A stretch of DNA of 64,000 nucleotides from Clostridia bacterium (GCA_017461625.1 JAFTXJ010000013.1:1-64000), one strand, 5' to 3'; shown: positions 53,957 to 63,145, counted from the stretch's first letter. Made by a program: numbers and translations. Notes: generated from the letters alone by a model not told the origin.

Positions 53957-53985
53957 ATTTTATCATACCATAATATTTTTTTCAA
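53957..53985 (-). promoter_or_regulatory. Promoter of the glycosyltransferase/TagF fusion
   Basis: Minus strand: TTGAAA (53985-53980), 17-bp spacer, TAAAAT (53962-53957), about 35 bases before the GTG start. The region 53986-54278 is AT-rich and shows no supported gene or RNA. Confidence 0.65.
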
Positions 53986-54278
53986 CCATTTGAATTCTAT
54001 AAAACCATAAAAATTGTGTGAATGTACTAAAATGTGTTACAAAAGTAAATTAAAGAAAATAAGAAAAGAAAGAATAACTAATCGTTATGAAACTGTAACA
54101 CAAGCAATAATATTTAGTTTATGTAATTTACCCAACAATGATTTCCTGTTTAGTCACGCTTCCTCACTTTGGTTCTTGTGTTAAAATATTCACAGGAAGT
54201 TACTTATCTTTTAATTTAAGCTAAAAACCTCTCTATTCTGATTTTATTATAATGTATAGATTTTTTGCATGCAAGCAG

Positions 54279-54307
54279 TTGATTTTAGTAAGTAAGTATG
54301 ATAAAAT
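54279..54307 (+). promoter_or_regulatory. Promoter of the surface protein at 54334
   Basis: TTGATT (54279-54284), 17-bp spacer, TAAAAT (54302-54307). A strong TTAGGAGG ribosome site follows before the ATG. Confidence 0.6.
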
Positions 54308-54333
54308 ATTTCAGCTATTAGGAGGCGGGTTGA

Positions 54334-55323
54334 ATGAAATATTTTAAAAAAGTTTTAGCATTAGTTCTGACTCTTGCTTTTGTTATATCTCTTGTTCCCG
54401 GAGTTTACGGAGAAGAAAACGATACAACAACTGATCATGTACACGACTATATTGCCCAGGTTATAAAAGAGGCTTCTCATACTGAAAACGGACTACTGCG
54501 TTACACTTGCTTATGTAATGACTTTTACGAAGAAGAAACAGAAGCTTTAGGGCACAACTACGTTGCGGATGTTGCTAAGGAAGCATCTTGCACCGAAAAC
54601 GGAGTTATCATTTATTCTTGTTCTTGTGGAAAATCCTATGAGGAAAAAATAGAGGCTCAGGGTCATAATTATGTAATTATTGAACACACCGAACCGACCC
54701 AAGAGGTAGACGGAATCACTGTTTATGCATGCTCTGTTTGCAGTAATGAATATACCGAAACCAAAGAGCACGAGGACAAGTATGTTGCCAAAATGTATAT
54801 CTGTGCCAAAAGAGGGGTTTCTCCTTTAGGTCATATGTGGGTTTACATAGAAAACATAAGTAATCAACCGATTGAAGTAGGTGTTTATACCGTTCCGATA
54901 GGGCAAGGTGTATCAATTGGGGCTTTTGGACTTACAAGAGCAGACGGCATCGGTATTTACTATAATGTAGAAGCATATACAGCAAATAAATACGGATTAA
55001 AAAATGTTGTATGCATGCAAGAAAATCTGACAAAATCCGATCTTGAAAAAGTTAGTCAAAAAGTACGCAACAATAATTTTTGGGATCCGATAATTTTGAA
55101 TTGTATGGGTATAGCTTTTTCGATTTGGAATTCAGGTGCATCAACCAAACTCATATCGCTTGTATTTCCGGTTTTCGGAAGACTTCAGATGTTAATGCAT
55201 CCTCACATTGATGAGATAAATATGTATTATCCTACAGAAAGCCAAGTTTACAAACAAAAAGGAATCGGACAGGATGCACGATTAGAGAATGTGAGTGAAA
55301 ATACACTTTCCCATGGTTTTTGA
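54334..55323 (+). CDS. Secreted protein with Cys-rich repeats and a possible permuted papain-like domain
   Basis: A 329-residue protein: signal peptide (1-26, ending VYGEEN), then three Cys-bearing repeats of about 40 residues of the type HTENG-YTCLCN-Y-E-ALGHNYV, seen in many surface proteins of Clostridia. Residues 150-329 form a separate domain with LGHMWVYIEN (His167) and, about 90 residues later, NCMGIAFSIWN (Cys257). His before Cys in such settings fits permuted papain-like (NlpC/P60-related) folds; this is a guess. No cell-wall anchor motif is visible. Confidence 0.6.
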   Translation: MKYFKKVLALVLTLAFVISLVPGVYGEENDTTTDHVHDYIAQVIKEASHTENGLLRYTCLCNDFYEEETEALGHNYVADVAKEASCTENGVIIYSCSCGKSYEEKIEAQGHNYVIIEHTEPTQEVDGITVYACSVCSNEYTETKEHEDKYVAKMYICAKRGVSPLGHMWVYIENISNQPIEVGVYTVPIGQGVSIGAFGLTRADGIGIYYNVEAYTANKYGLKNVVCMQENLTKSDLEKVSQKVRNNNFWDPIILNCMGIAFSIWNSGASTKLISLVFPVFGRLQMLMHPHIDEINMYYPTESQVYKQKGIGQDARLENVSENTLSHGF

Positions 55324-55385
55324 TATCGTGTTTTACCGTTTATAATTCAATGAAACAAATGCATATAATTAAGATATCATAAAGA

Positions 55386-55428
55386 AACTGACATCGTTCC
55401 TAAACGGTGTCAGTTTTACTTTTTCTTC
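55386..55428 (+). terminator. Terminator after the surface protein gene
   Basis: AACTGACATCGTT/AACGGTGTCAGTT stem (one GU pair) with a CCTA loop, followed by TTTTACTTTTTC. Confidence 0.8.
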
Positions 55429-55465
55429 CTGATACTGATGTGTACCAAAAATGACCCATTAAGTG

Positions 55466-55494
55466 TTGCATAATACGCTTGCAGATGATACAAT
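55466..55494 (+). promoter_or_regulatory. Promoter of the WYL regulator
   Basis: TTGCAT (55466-55471), 17-bp spacer, TACAAT (55489-55494), then GGAGGGG before the ATG at 55515. An AATG-ACC-CATT dyad (55450-55460) lies just upstream of the -35. Confidence 0.55.
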
Positions 55495-55514
55495 AAACTC
55501 ACGGAGGGGAAATT

Positions 55515-57053
55515 ATGGACACTATGCAACCGAAAAAGCTGATTATTATTAATATCCTTGATATTCTCAAAAAATATACTGATGAAAACCACAGGTTAAG
55601 CCAAAAAGATATTGCTGATATTCTTGAAAAAGAATATGGCATGAAAGTTGATCGCAAAGCAGTTAAGCGAAACCTTATGAATCTGATTGAGTTTGGCTAT
55701 GACATAGAATACAGCGAAACTGCAAGAACAGTTAAAAACAAAAACGGCAATATGGAAGAAAATGTTATTCTTTCTGATTTTTATTTTGTGCGTGATTTTA
55801 CCGATGCTGAACTGCGATTGCTTATTGATAGCCTTCTTTTTTCAAAGCATATTCCGTATTCACAATGCAAAGAACTGATTAAAAAAATTGAAAACCTTTC
55901 AAACAAACATTTTCACTCAAAGGTGAGGCATATTCATAATCTTCCCGAAAATATGCCAAGGAATAAGGAATTGTTTTATACAATTGAAGTTATTGATGAA
56001 GCTATTACAAACGGAAAGCAGATTGCTTTCAGATATAACTATTACCGTACCGATAAAAAGCAATACCCTCGCTTAAATAACGAGGGCAAGGCAAGGGATT
56101 ATGTTGTTAACCCTTATCAGATGGTAGCAACAAACGGACGTTATTACCTTGTTTGCAATTACGACAAGCACGATAATGTTGCCAATTACCGAATCGACCG
56201 AATTACGGATATCCGTCTGCTCGACACCCCGATAAAACCGATAAATAAAGTTTACGGCCTTGAAAACGGACTTGATTTGCCAAAGCATATGGCAGAGCAC
56301 ATCTATATGTTTGCCGACAAAACGCAAAGGGTTACGTTCAGGGCAAAAAAATATATTGTTACCGAAATTGTTGATTGGTTTGGCAAAGATGTCAAATTTT
56401 ATGATGAAACCGATGATGAGGTTACCGCAGAGGTAAGAGTAAGCCCGATGGCTATGAAATTCTGGGCGATGCAATATGCAGGACCTGTCACGGTTTTGTC
56501 TCCTGATTCACTTGTTGAAGAAATTGCCGAATCGCTCCGTACTGCAGCAAGCAGATATGCAAAAGCTGTTGAAAAAAATAAGTGGAATTATTTCGATGTG
56601 CTTGAAGATTGGGAAGAACTCCTTCGCAATGTGAAATATTATTTCACAGGTAAAAAAACTTTTGATACTAAACTTTTTTCAAAAGCCATGAAAGGTGCAC
56701 ATGATATTTTTTCAAAAATAGATATAATGCAGAGTATAAGTGTCCACGGCTCTCAAAAAGAAATGGGAATGCACGATATTCTTGAACTTTCAAGGCTGAT
56801 GAGTGAATATATGGCAAATCGATTTATTGACGAAAGCGAAAGCAAGGTTTTTACCGCATCACAATTAGCCGTGAGGATGATGATTCAGATGTTGTCATAC
56901 GATTTCACCTGGCAAAATAAAGGCATTCTTGATGCCCATACCACGGGCATATTTCTTGACGGTGAAGGTAAATATATCTATAATATCAATGACGGCTCCC
57001 TGAGCGATATGATTGAGTTGGTAAAAATTATTGATACTTATGAAGCATTATGA
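55515..57053 (+). CDS. WYL-domain transcriptional regulator with C-terminal extension
   Basis: A 512-residue protein. N-terminal winged helix (LSQKDIADILEKEYGMKVDRKAVKRNL split over two helices, about 25-60), a WYL domain (about 160-245, with NPYQMVATNGRYYLVCNY and RIDRITDIRLL) and a WCX-type domain (about 260-345). Canonical family members end there. Another ~165 residues follow with no recognised domain (WNYFDVLEDWEELLRNVKYYF...). WYL proteins respond to nucleotides or nucleic-acid damage products. It is followed directly by a UDG-like gene. Confidence 0.85.
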   Translation: MDTMQPKKLIIINILDILKKYTDENHRLSQKDIADILEKEYGMKVDRKAVKRNLMNLIEFGYDIEYSETARTVKNKNGNMEENVILSDFYFVRDFTDAELRLLIDSLLFSKHIPYSQCKELIKKIENLSNKHFHSKVRHIHNLPENMPRNKELFYTIEVIDEAITNGKQIAFRYNYYRTDKKQYPRLNNEGKARDYVVNPYQMVATNGRYYLVCNYDKHDNVANYRIDRITDIRLLDTPIKPINKVYGLENGLDLPKHMAEHIYMFADKTQRVTFRAKKYIVTEIVDWFGKDVKFYDETDDEVTAEVRVSPMAMKFWAMQYAGPVTVLSPDSLVEEIAESLRTAASRYAKAVEKNKWNYFDVLEDWEELLRNVKYYFTGKKTFDTKLFSKAMKGAHDIFSKIDIMQSISVHGSQKEMGMHDILELSRLMSEYMANRFIDESESKVFTASQLAVRMMIQMLSYDFTWQNKGILDAHTTGIFLDGEGKYIYNINDGSLSDMIELVKIIDTYEAL

Positions 57054-57069
57054 TGTGAGGAATATTTAT

Positions 57070-57648
57070 ATGGACGGATTTTATGAATATAACGGCAAAG
57101 TTACAGAAGGATATCTCGGAAAACCTGAAGATTTTAACGGAGTTATTTTTCTTTTGAAAGAACCGAATAACAAAACGCAAGCGGAAGAATTCTGGTTTAA
57201 AAAAATGCTGAAAATGCCGGAAGAATATGAAAAGGAAACTAAAATCAGCAAAAGTATTTTTACGAGATTTAAAAACCGTTTTAACGAAATGTTAGATTTT
57301 ATCGGCAAAGGCGAAAGCTTAGAAGATGCAGTGTTCTGCAACGTTAACCCTGTAAAAGGAGACGCAAAAGAAACCGACAAAGTTGAGGAAGCATTGAAAC
57401 AAAATAAGCCTGAAGAAATGTTGGATTTTTTCTGTACTTTAAAAGATGGAATAACAATTTTTACTTGCAAAAATATATATCACCATCTGCTTGAAAGTGA
57501 TAAAATTCAAATTAAAACGAAAAAATCCGGTTCCGGTTTAAGATATAAAAATAAAACATTAGGTTGTTTTGAAGGTGAAGTTAACAATACAAAAGTTACT
57601 GTATACGAAATATTTCACCCCTCAAGAAGCAGCAAAATTGAATTATAA
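57070..57648 (+). CDS. Uracil-DNA-glycosylase-superfamily-like protein
   Basis: About 192 residues, cytoplasmic. VIFLLKEPNNKTQ (about 25-37) resembles the first active-site strand of the UDG superfamily, FCNVNPVKGD a middle strand, and IFHPSRSS (about 181-188) the HPS-type leucine-loop motif at the C-terminus. The usual Asp/Asn catalytic residue is not evident; Glu in KEPN is at a similar place. Assignment is by these motifs alone. The start at 57070 has TGAGG nine bases upstream; an ATG at 57040, overlapping the WYL gene, is possible. Confidence 0.5.
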   Translation: MDGFYEYNGKVTEGYLGKPEDFNGVIFLLKEPNNKTQAEEFWFKKMLKMPEEYEKETKISKSIFTRFKNRFNEMLDFIGKGESLEDAVFCNVNPVKGDAKETDKVEEALKQNKPEEMLDFFCTLKDGITIFTCKNIYHHLLESDKIQIKTKKSGSGLRYKNKTLGCFEGEVNNTKVTVYEIFHPSRSSKIEL

Positions 57649-57720
57649 ATAATTGCATATACCCAAAACGGCTCATGCCTCTTGTTACAATGTGTTTACA
57701 AAGTAACAGGAGGTGATTTT

Positions 57721-57867
57721 TTGAATCAATGGAAGGTTGTATGCCTGATTAATAATGTACATTCTGAACCGATTGTTTCTGCAACAGGTGCTGCAGAGGC
57801 AGAAAAGCTCGTCAGAAGCATGTATGCAGGGCAGACTGTCAAAATAATGTATATCACTAAAGCCTGA
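57721..57867 (+). CDS. Small hypothetical protein with TTG start (48 residues)
   Basis: Perfect AGGAGGTGAT is placed before a TTG codon at 57721; the product begins MNQWKVVCLINNVHSEPIV and ends in YITKA. No in-frame ATG lies further downstream that would leave a sensible protein. The sequence reads as a compact beta-alpha-beta fold (VVCLINN, AAEAEKLVRSMY, VKIMYITKA). No family recognised. It is followed by a hairpin terminator and then the spore protein gene. Confidence 0.68.
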   Translation: MNQWKVVCLINNVHSEPIVSATGAAEAEKLVRSMYAGQTVKIMYITKA

Positions 57868-57881
57868 TGTGTAGCAAAACA

Positions 57882-57918
57882 AACCACCTCTTCCGGTATA
57901 TTTTCCCAAGAGGTGGTT
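57882..57918 (+). terminator. Hairpin terminator after the 48-residue ORF
   Basis: An 11-bp perfect stem AACCACCTCTT/AAGAGGTGGTT. The following sequence CGTAAATTTT has only a weak T-run, so termination may be partial. Confidence 0.6.
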
Positions 57919-58034
57919 CGTAAATTTTAAATTTCAAAAATTGCCGAAGTCGCAAGAAATTGGCATAAATAAAAGTCATTATGAAAGCAACAATAATATT
58001 GCAAACGCAAATTGTTGCGAAGGAGTGAAACACA

Positions 58035-58226
58035 ATGTCATCAAACAAAATTGCAGTACCCGAAGCAAAAGCTGCACTTGAACGTTTTAAGATGGAAGCT
58101 GCTGCGGAAGTAGGCGTAAATCTTAAGCAGGGCTACAACGGTGACCTTACCTCTAAGCAGGCAGGTTCAGTCGGTGGTCAGATGGTTAAGAAGATGATTG
58201 AGTCTTACGAAAACAGCTTGAAATAA
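58035..58226 (+). CDS. Small acid-soluble spore protein, alpha/beta type
   Basis: A 63-residue DNA-binding protein that coats spore DNA and protects it from UV and heat. The family pattern is clear: EAKAALERFKMEAAAEVGVNL (split at the loop) and then KQAGSVGGQMVKKMIESYE, matching the GSVGG-TK signature helices. It implies that this organism sporulates. GAAGGAGTG precedes the ATG. A GCATA (57963) 15 bases before a weak GA-rich block might be a sigma-G-type promoter, but the -10 fit is poor. Confidence 0.93.
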   Translation: MSSNKIAVPEAKAALERFKMEAAAEVGVNLKQGYNGDLTSKQAGSVGGQMVKKMIESYENSLK

Positions 58227-58240
58227 CCTTATAAAACAAC

Positions 58241-58279
58241 AGAGCTTGCCCAAATCAGGACAAGCTCTTATTTTTTATT
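58241..58279 (+). terminator. Terminator after the spore protein gene
   Basis: AGAGCTTG/CAAGCTCT (58241-58248/58261-58268) followed by TATTTTTTATT. Confidence 0.82.
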
Positions 58280-58285
58280 CACTTA

Positions 58286-58681
58286 TCAAATACTGAAGCT
58301 TTCGGGCAACAGCTTTTCAAGAGTGTAAGCTTTTGTTGTTTTGCCGTCAAAAAGAATTATCATAAAATCTTTTTCGCAAAATTCCGTCATAACCTGACGG
58401 CATACTCCGCAAGGTGAGCAGAAGGAGCTGATCTCACCGTCCTTGCCGCCAACCACGGCTATTGCGGTAAATTCCCTTTCACCATCGCTGACTGCCTTAA
58501 AAAATGCAGTTCTTTCAGCACAGTTTGTGGGAGAATACGATGCGTTCTCAATGTTGCATCCGGTAAAAACTTTTCCGCTTTTAGTAAGAAGTGCAGCTCC
58601 TACCTTAAAACCTGAGTAGGGAGAATAAGAGTTTTCCATAGCTTCTACAGCTTTGGCTATGAGTATTTTTGAGTTCATCAT
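58286..58681 (-). CDS. cdd: Cytidine deaminase
   Basis: About 131 residues, homotetrameric type. Substrate and zinc motifs: YSPYSGFKVGAALL, GCNIENASY, CAERTAFFKA (zinc Cys and catalytic Glu) and CSPCGVCRQVM (two zinc Cys). It salvages cytidine and deoxycytidine to uridine forms. The start at 58681 (or the adjacent ATG at 58678) follows AGAGGTGAT; the frame to 58711 has no ribosome site. The gene is divergent from the nitroreductase. Confidence 0.95.
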   Translation of the reverse strand: MMNSKILIAKAVEAMENSYSPYSGFKVGAALLTKSGKVFTGCNIENASYSPTNCAERTAFFKAVSDGEREFTAIAVVGGKDGEISSFCSPCGVCRQVMTEFCEKDFMIILFDGKTTKAYTLEKLLPESFSI

Positions 58682-58698
58682 AAGATCACCTCTTTTAA

Positions 58699-58744
58699 AG
58701 TATATCATCATTTAATTGACTTTGTAAAGCGTATTTGATAAACT
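58699..58744. promoter_or_regulatory. Overlapping divergent promoters of cdd and the nitroreductase
   Basis: Minus: TTTACA (58728-58723), 18 bp, TATACT (58704-58699) for cdd. Plus: TTGACT (58716-58721), 17 bp, TAAACT (58739-58744) for the nitroreductase. The elements interleave, so the two cannot be occupied at the same time. Confidence 0.6.
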
Positions 58745-58778
58745 TAAGATATAGAGAAAACTTTCGGGAGGAATACAT

Positions 58779-59315
58779 ATGAACGAAACCATAAAAAATA
58801 TATTAAAAAGGCAGACAATAAGAAGCTATAAGCCTCAACAGATTACTGATGAAGAGCTTGAAATTCTTTCACAGGCAGCCGTTAAAGCTCCAAGCGGAAG
58901 GAACGGTCAGCCTTGCCACCTGAGATTTATTCAGAATCACGAATATCTTGAAGGGCTTAACAAGGATTTTAAGGATGTTGTGGGTTGGGATACTCCTGCT
59001 TATACCCGTTGGGATGTAAATCCTGTTTATCAGACTGCTCCCACACTTGCGATTATTTTTGCCGAAAACGAGAGCTATATGGATTCGGGCATTATGTGTG
59101 AAAACATTGTTATCGCTGCCGAAAGTCTTGGCCTCGGCACTTGCATTATTGCCAGCATCGGTGCACTTTTTAATGATGAGAAATCTCTCAAATGGAAGCG
59201 TCTTTTTGATATTCCCGAAAATTACAAATTCCAGATTGCCATTGCAATAGGTTACCCTGATGAAAAGCCCGAGCAAAAACCAAGATTTGATGACAGAGTT
59301 AAGGTAATCAGATAA
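58779..59315 (+). CDS. Nitroreductase-family protein
   Basis: A 178-residue FMN-dependent NAD(P)H oxidoreductase: RQTIRSYKPQQITDEELE (about 11-28) and the FMN-binding APSGRNGQP (about 39-47), then GLGTCIIASIG near the C-terminus. It has the compact length of the family. GGGAGGA precedes the ATG. The stop overlaps the start of glycerate kinase. The physiological substrate is not predictable. Confidence 0.92.
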   Translation: MNETIKNILKRQTIRSYKPQQITDEELEILSQAAVKAPSGRNGQPCHLRFIQNHEYLEGLNKDFKDVVGWDTPAYTRWDVNPVYQTAPTLAIIFAENESYMDSGIMCENIVIAAESLGLGTCIIASIGALFNDEKSLKWKRLFDIPENYKFQIAIAIGYPDEKPEQKPRFDDRVKVIR

Positions 59316-60436
59316 TGAAAAAGGCGGTTATTGTTCCCGATTCTTTTAAGGGAACGGTTTCGTCAGAGAGAATCTGCGAAATTTTTGAAGAAAAAATCAA
59401 TAAAATTCATCCCACTTGTGAGGTTGTAAAAATACCTGTTGCTGACGGTGGAGAGGGTAGTGTGAACTGCTTTTTGAATGCTCTTGGCGGAGAAAAGATT
59501 TTTGTTAAGGTCAGTGCCCCTTACGGTGAAAAGACAGAGGCTTTTTATGCCGTTATAAACGGTGACACTGCCGTTATTGAAATGGCAGTGTGTGCGGGGC
59601 TTCCTTTGGTGGAGGGCAGAAAAAATCCTTTACTTACAACTACATATGGTGTGGGTGAGCTGATGCTTGATGCCGCAAAAAGAGGCTGCCAAAAAATCAT
59701 AATGTGCCTTGGCGGTTCTTGTACAAACGACATGGGTGCCGGTATGGCGGCTGCAGTCGGCATTAAGTTTTATAATACTGAAGGGCAAAGCTTTGTTCCT
59801 GTTGGAGGTACACTCAAAGACATTGTGAAAATTGATGTTACCGAGAGAAATAAGCTTTTTAATGAAATCGAAATCACGGCAATGTGTGATATTGAAAATC
59901 CGCTTTTTGGCACAAACGGTGCCGCATATGTTTTTGCACCGCAGAAAGGTGCCGATAAAATCTCGGTGAAAGTCCTTGATGACGGGCTTCGTCATGCATC
60001 AGAAATTATAAAAAAAGATTTAGGTATTGATGTGGCAGATTTGCCGGGTGCAGGTGCTGCAGGCGGAATGGGTGCAGGTATGGTTGCGTTCTTTGGTGCA
60101 AAGCTTCAGCCGGGTATTGAAACTGTGTTGGATACAATTAACTTTGACCAAAAAGTTGACGGTGCTGATGTGGTGTTCACCGGTGAAGGCAAGCTGGACA
60201 GCCAGTCACTTATGGGTAAGGTTGTGTCAGGTGTTGCCAAAAGAACCAGAAAAAAAGCCATTCCGGTAATTGCTGTTGTGGGCGGATATGAGGCAGAGTT
60301 GACAGAGATTTATAATATGGGGGTCACAGCGGTGTTTGCAACAAACCCATTGCCCCTTGATTTTGAAAAAGTTCGTAACAAAAGCGAAGAAAACCTTGCC
60401 ATGACGGTAGAGAATATTTTAAGGCTACAATCATAG
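59315..60436 (+). CDS. Glycerate kinase (GarK family)
   Basis: A 373-residue enzyme that phosphorylates glycerate, normally to 2-phosphoglycerate. Family landmarks: VPDSFKGTVSSERIC (about 5-19), PVADGGEGSVNCFL, CLGGSCTNDMGAGMAAAVG, GAGAAGGMGAGMVAFFGA and FTGEGKLDSQSLMGKV. Length is normal. The ATG overlaps the nitroreductase stop, so they share an mRNA. Confidence 0.94.
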   Translation: MKKAVIVPDSFKGTVSSERICEIFEEKINKIHPTCEVVKIPVADGGEGSVNCFLNALGGEKIFVKVSAPYGEKTEAFYAVINGDTAVIEMAVCAGLPLVEGRKNPLLTTTYGVGELMLDAAKRGCQKIIMCLGGSCTNDMGAGMAAAVGIKFYNTEGQSFVPVGGTLKDIVKIDVTERNKLFNEIEITAMCDIENPLFGTNGAAYVFAPQKGADKISVKVLDDGLRHASEIIKKDLGIDVADLPGAGAAGGMGAGMVAFFGAKLQPGIETVLDTINFDQKVDGADVVFTGEGKLDSQSLMGKVVSGVAKRTRKKAIPVIAVVGGYEAELTEIYNMGVTAVFATNPLPLDFEKVRNKSEENLAMTVENILRLQS

Positions 60437-60458
60437 TCAAAAATATGGCTGCATACTA

Positions 60459-60487
60459 TTGATTTTTACACTTAAAAGTCATATAAT
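60459..60487 (+). promoter_or_regulatory. Promoter of the ligase cluster
   Basis: TTGATT (60459-60464), 17-bp spacer and a consensus TATAAT (60482-60487), about 90 bases before the next start. Confidence 0.68.
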
Positions 60488-60577
60488 GTAATTTGAATCA
60501 GTAATACTATTCGGCACCTTTATATATTACAAATTAAATCTACTATGCATTTTAAAACTCGATAATGAGGCCTTTTT

Positions 60578-63145
60578 ATGAACTATAATTCTGAAAAAAC
60601 CGACAAACTAATAAATTATATCCCTATTATTTCAGCGATTGCACTCATCTGCTTTAGGGCTTCAAATTTTAATCTCAGTGACCCAACTGAGATATTTCTA
60701 AACAACGGTCTTCTTTCCCTTTCCTATCCGTTATTGTTTATGTATCTCGGATATAAATATGGATATACCTCCAAAAATGGATCTTCAGAAAAGACCATCA
60801 CATCTCAACTCAAATATATCGGGTTATTTTATATTTTTGTTGTAATCGCCACACTTGCCAGAAGCTTTCCATCCGAAGGTTTTTTTGCTTTCGGGCAAAT
60901 TTTCTTAATTCTTACAGGCGGAATTCCTACCGAATTGTGGTTTGTTCCCGCAGGGGTTCTTGCCATACTTGCCTTTGAGACCTTACAGAAAAAATTTAAA
61001 ACTGAAACGATAATAAAATTTTCTGCATTAGTTTTCGTTTTTTCTTTGTTTATTACTACATACGGAGGTTTACCTATACCTTTTTTGAACACAATGAAAT
61101 ACTATGCGGAGTCTATTTTCATTGATTCTCATTGTGGTGTGTTCTCTGCAATACTGTTCATTTCTCTTGGAGTAAGATACAGTGAAAAAGCCACTACTGG
61201 TAAAACAGGAAAACTTCTTTTTGTTATGTGCCTGTCTTTTCTCCTAATGCTTATGGAGATAACAATTTTATCCTTAAAGGCCAATATTAAATATCCTTTA
61301 TTCTTCCTTGCGACTGTACCTGCCACCACATCAATTTTTTCTCTTTTTTTAAAAGTTCCGGATATAGGCAAAGGAATAGATTCTGTTGCCAATATAGGTG
61401 CAATTATGCTTTTTATCGGGCAGTTTTTATGTTCGATTTGCAACGATATTACAGCCAGCGAAGGTTTTTTATTCGCTAATTTTTTCTCATCAACTTCCGA
61501 AAAAATTGAGGTTATATTGTTAATTTCTCTCATTGTAGCGTTAGCTGTTCAAGCTTGCTCAGCTAAAGAACGATGGGTAGATGCCTTCGCTTATTATACA
61601 GAATCATTCATAATTTTTATACTGAGACCGTTTGCATATATCATGACTGCATTTGGAACCAAAATTAAAAATGTAATAATGACAATTTCTTTCGGTGTGC
61701 TCCCCATACTTTTGTGGTTCTTCGAGCGTGGTATAAAGCACTCACTATGTTCTGATATTTTCGTATATTGCTTAATCGCAATCATCTTATGCTCACTTTT
61801 TTACCCTATGAAAGTAAACAAAAAAAGTGGTGTAACATTTTCGATATTTTTATTTACCGCAATAGTGATATATTTAAGTGCCAAATTATTTGATGTTTAT
61901 ACCTATAATCAAACAGGAAGAATGTTGCTTTTCTTTTTCCTGCCTCTCACAGCAATAGTTGCAAACAGAAAGGGATTTCTTACTGAACTGCTGAAGAATT
62001 ACACGACTGGCATCTACCTTTCATTTGTTGCCTTTATATCATATTGTTTGATGTTTAGACCGTATGATATAACCCGCTATAAAGGTGCATTTTGCAACGC
62101 TAATATGTGCGGCTTGTATCTTGTTGTTGTATGTACCATTGCTTTGTGCAACCTCCCGAACAAGTTCAGCAAAAAAGATTTCTCGAAATATTTTTTGCAC
62201 TGGTCTGTGTTCGGTATCAGCTTTGGCTTTATAATGCTTACAATCTCCCGCACTGCATTTGTCGGAGCTGTCTGTGCAATCTTCATCAAAATATGTGCGA
62301 TGTTAATGCAGCAACCGATGAAAAACAAATCATTTTTGCAAAAGGCAAAATCAATTTTTTCAACTATTACGCCTGTCCTTTCTGTTGTTTTCATCGGGCT
62401 TACTGTTTCGTATACTTCCGTGCGTTTCATCCCGGGTATCATTGACCAACCCGCATATTTAATTAACGAAATAATTAATCAAATGGAGTACAAAGTTTTT
62501 CCCGGTGCCAGTATTTGGGATGAAAACTATATTTCCCCTTTGAGATTTTTACAAGCATGGGCAAACAGATCTTTGGATGGTTATGAATCAATTAATGACC
62601 TTTCTACGGGTCGAATAACAATTTACCTTGAGTATCTAAAAAACCTTTCTTTTACCGGTCATATGTATGAGCGAATGCATATTGAAGGAGAAACCCTACC
62701 TACACTTGCACACAATGTTTTTTTACAAATTGCGTATAATTGCGGCATTTTTGCCGGTTTGGTCTACCTTACATACTGTATATATTGCTTAGTCTATGGC
62801 TTACACCGTTATCGCAAAAAAGATGATTTTGCACTTTGCTCAGCTATAACCATAATCGCCTATATTACTTGCGGAGTTTTTGAATCAATGGAAGCCTATT
62901 ATTACCCTCTTTTCTTTGCAGCTTTTATCGAACTGCTTCCTCTCGTTTGTACACATAATGATCAGTGTTCACAAAATATGGCAAGCTCCTCTGATTCTCT
63001 CATCGAGCAATCAGCCGCTAAGCAGCGTATGCAAATAATAATTGCCAAAATAGTTATTTTAGTGATGTGTGCTGTTTTGATTTATTTGATCTTTATTGCT
63101 TCATCAAATCCTAATAAATATATTTTAAATGGAATGTTGAAATGA
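60578..63145 (+). CDS. Acyltransferase-like / O-antigen-ligase-type fusion membrane protein
   Basis: An 855-residue protein with about 22 hydrophobic helices. The first ~360 residues resemble the acyltransferase-3 layout (NYIPIISAIALICFRASNF, LLSLSYPLLFMYLGYKYGY, GIPTELWFVPAGVL), but the usual catalytic His is an Arg or absent. The second half is a Wzy_C-type O-antigen ligase: KGAFCNANMCGLYLVVV, TISRTAFVGAVCAIF, and LAHNVFLQIAYNCGIFAG with the conserved His. It probably polymerises or transfers a surface glycan. The ATG has only a weak GAGG site. Confidence 0.72.
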   Translation: MNYNSEKTDKLINYIPIISAIALICFRASNFNLSDPTEIFLNNGLLSLSYPLLFMYLGYKYGYTSKNGSSEKTITSQLKYIGLFYIFVVIATLARSFPSEGFFAFGQIFLILTGGIPTELWFVPAGVLAILAFETLQKKFKTETIIKFSALVFVFSLFITTYGGLPIPFLNTMKYYAESIFIDSHCGVFSAILFISLGVRYSEKATTGKTGKLLFVMCLSFLLMLMEITILSLKANIKYPLFFLATVPATTSIFSLFLKVPDIGKGIDSVANIGAIMLFIGQFLCSICNDITASEGFLFANFFSSTSEKIEVILLISLIVALAVQACSAKERWVDAFAYYTESFIIFILRPFAYIMTAFGTKIKNVIMTISFGVLPILLWFFERGIKHSLCSDIFVYCLIAIILCSLFYPMKVNKKSGVTFSIFLFTAIVIYLSAKLFDVYTYNQTGRMLLFFFLPLTAIVANRKGFLTELLKNYTTGIYLSFVAFISYCLMFRPYDITRYKGAFCNANMCGLYLVVVCTIALCNLPNKFSKKDFSKYFLHWSVFGISFGFIMLTISRTAFVGAVCAIFIKICAMLMQQPMKNKSFLQKAKSIFSTITPVLSVVFIGLTVSYTSVRFIPGIIDQPAYLINEIINQMEYKVFPGASIWDENYISPLRFLQAWANRSLDGYESINDLSTGRITIYLEYLKNLSFTGHMYERMHIEGETLPTLAHNVFLQIAYNCGIFAGLVYLTYCIYCLVYGLHRYRKKDDFALCSAITIIAYITCGVFESMEAYYYPLFFAAFIELLPLVCTHNDQCSQNMASSSDSLIEQSAAKQRMQIIIAKIVILVMCAVLIYLIFIASSNPNKYILNGMLK

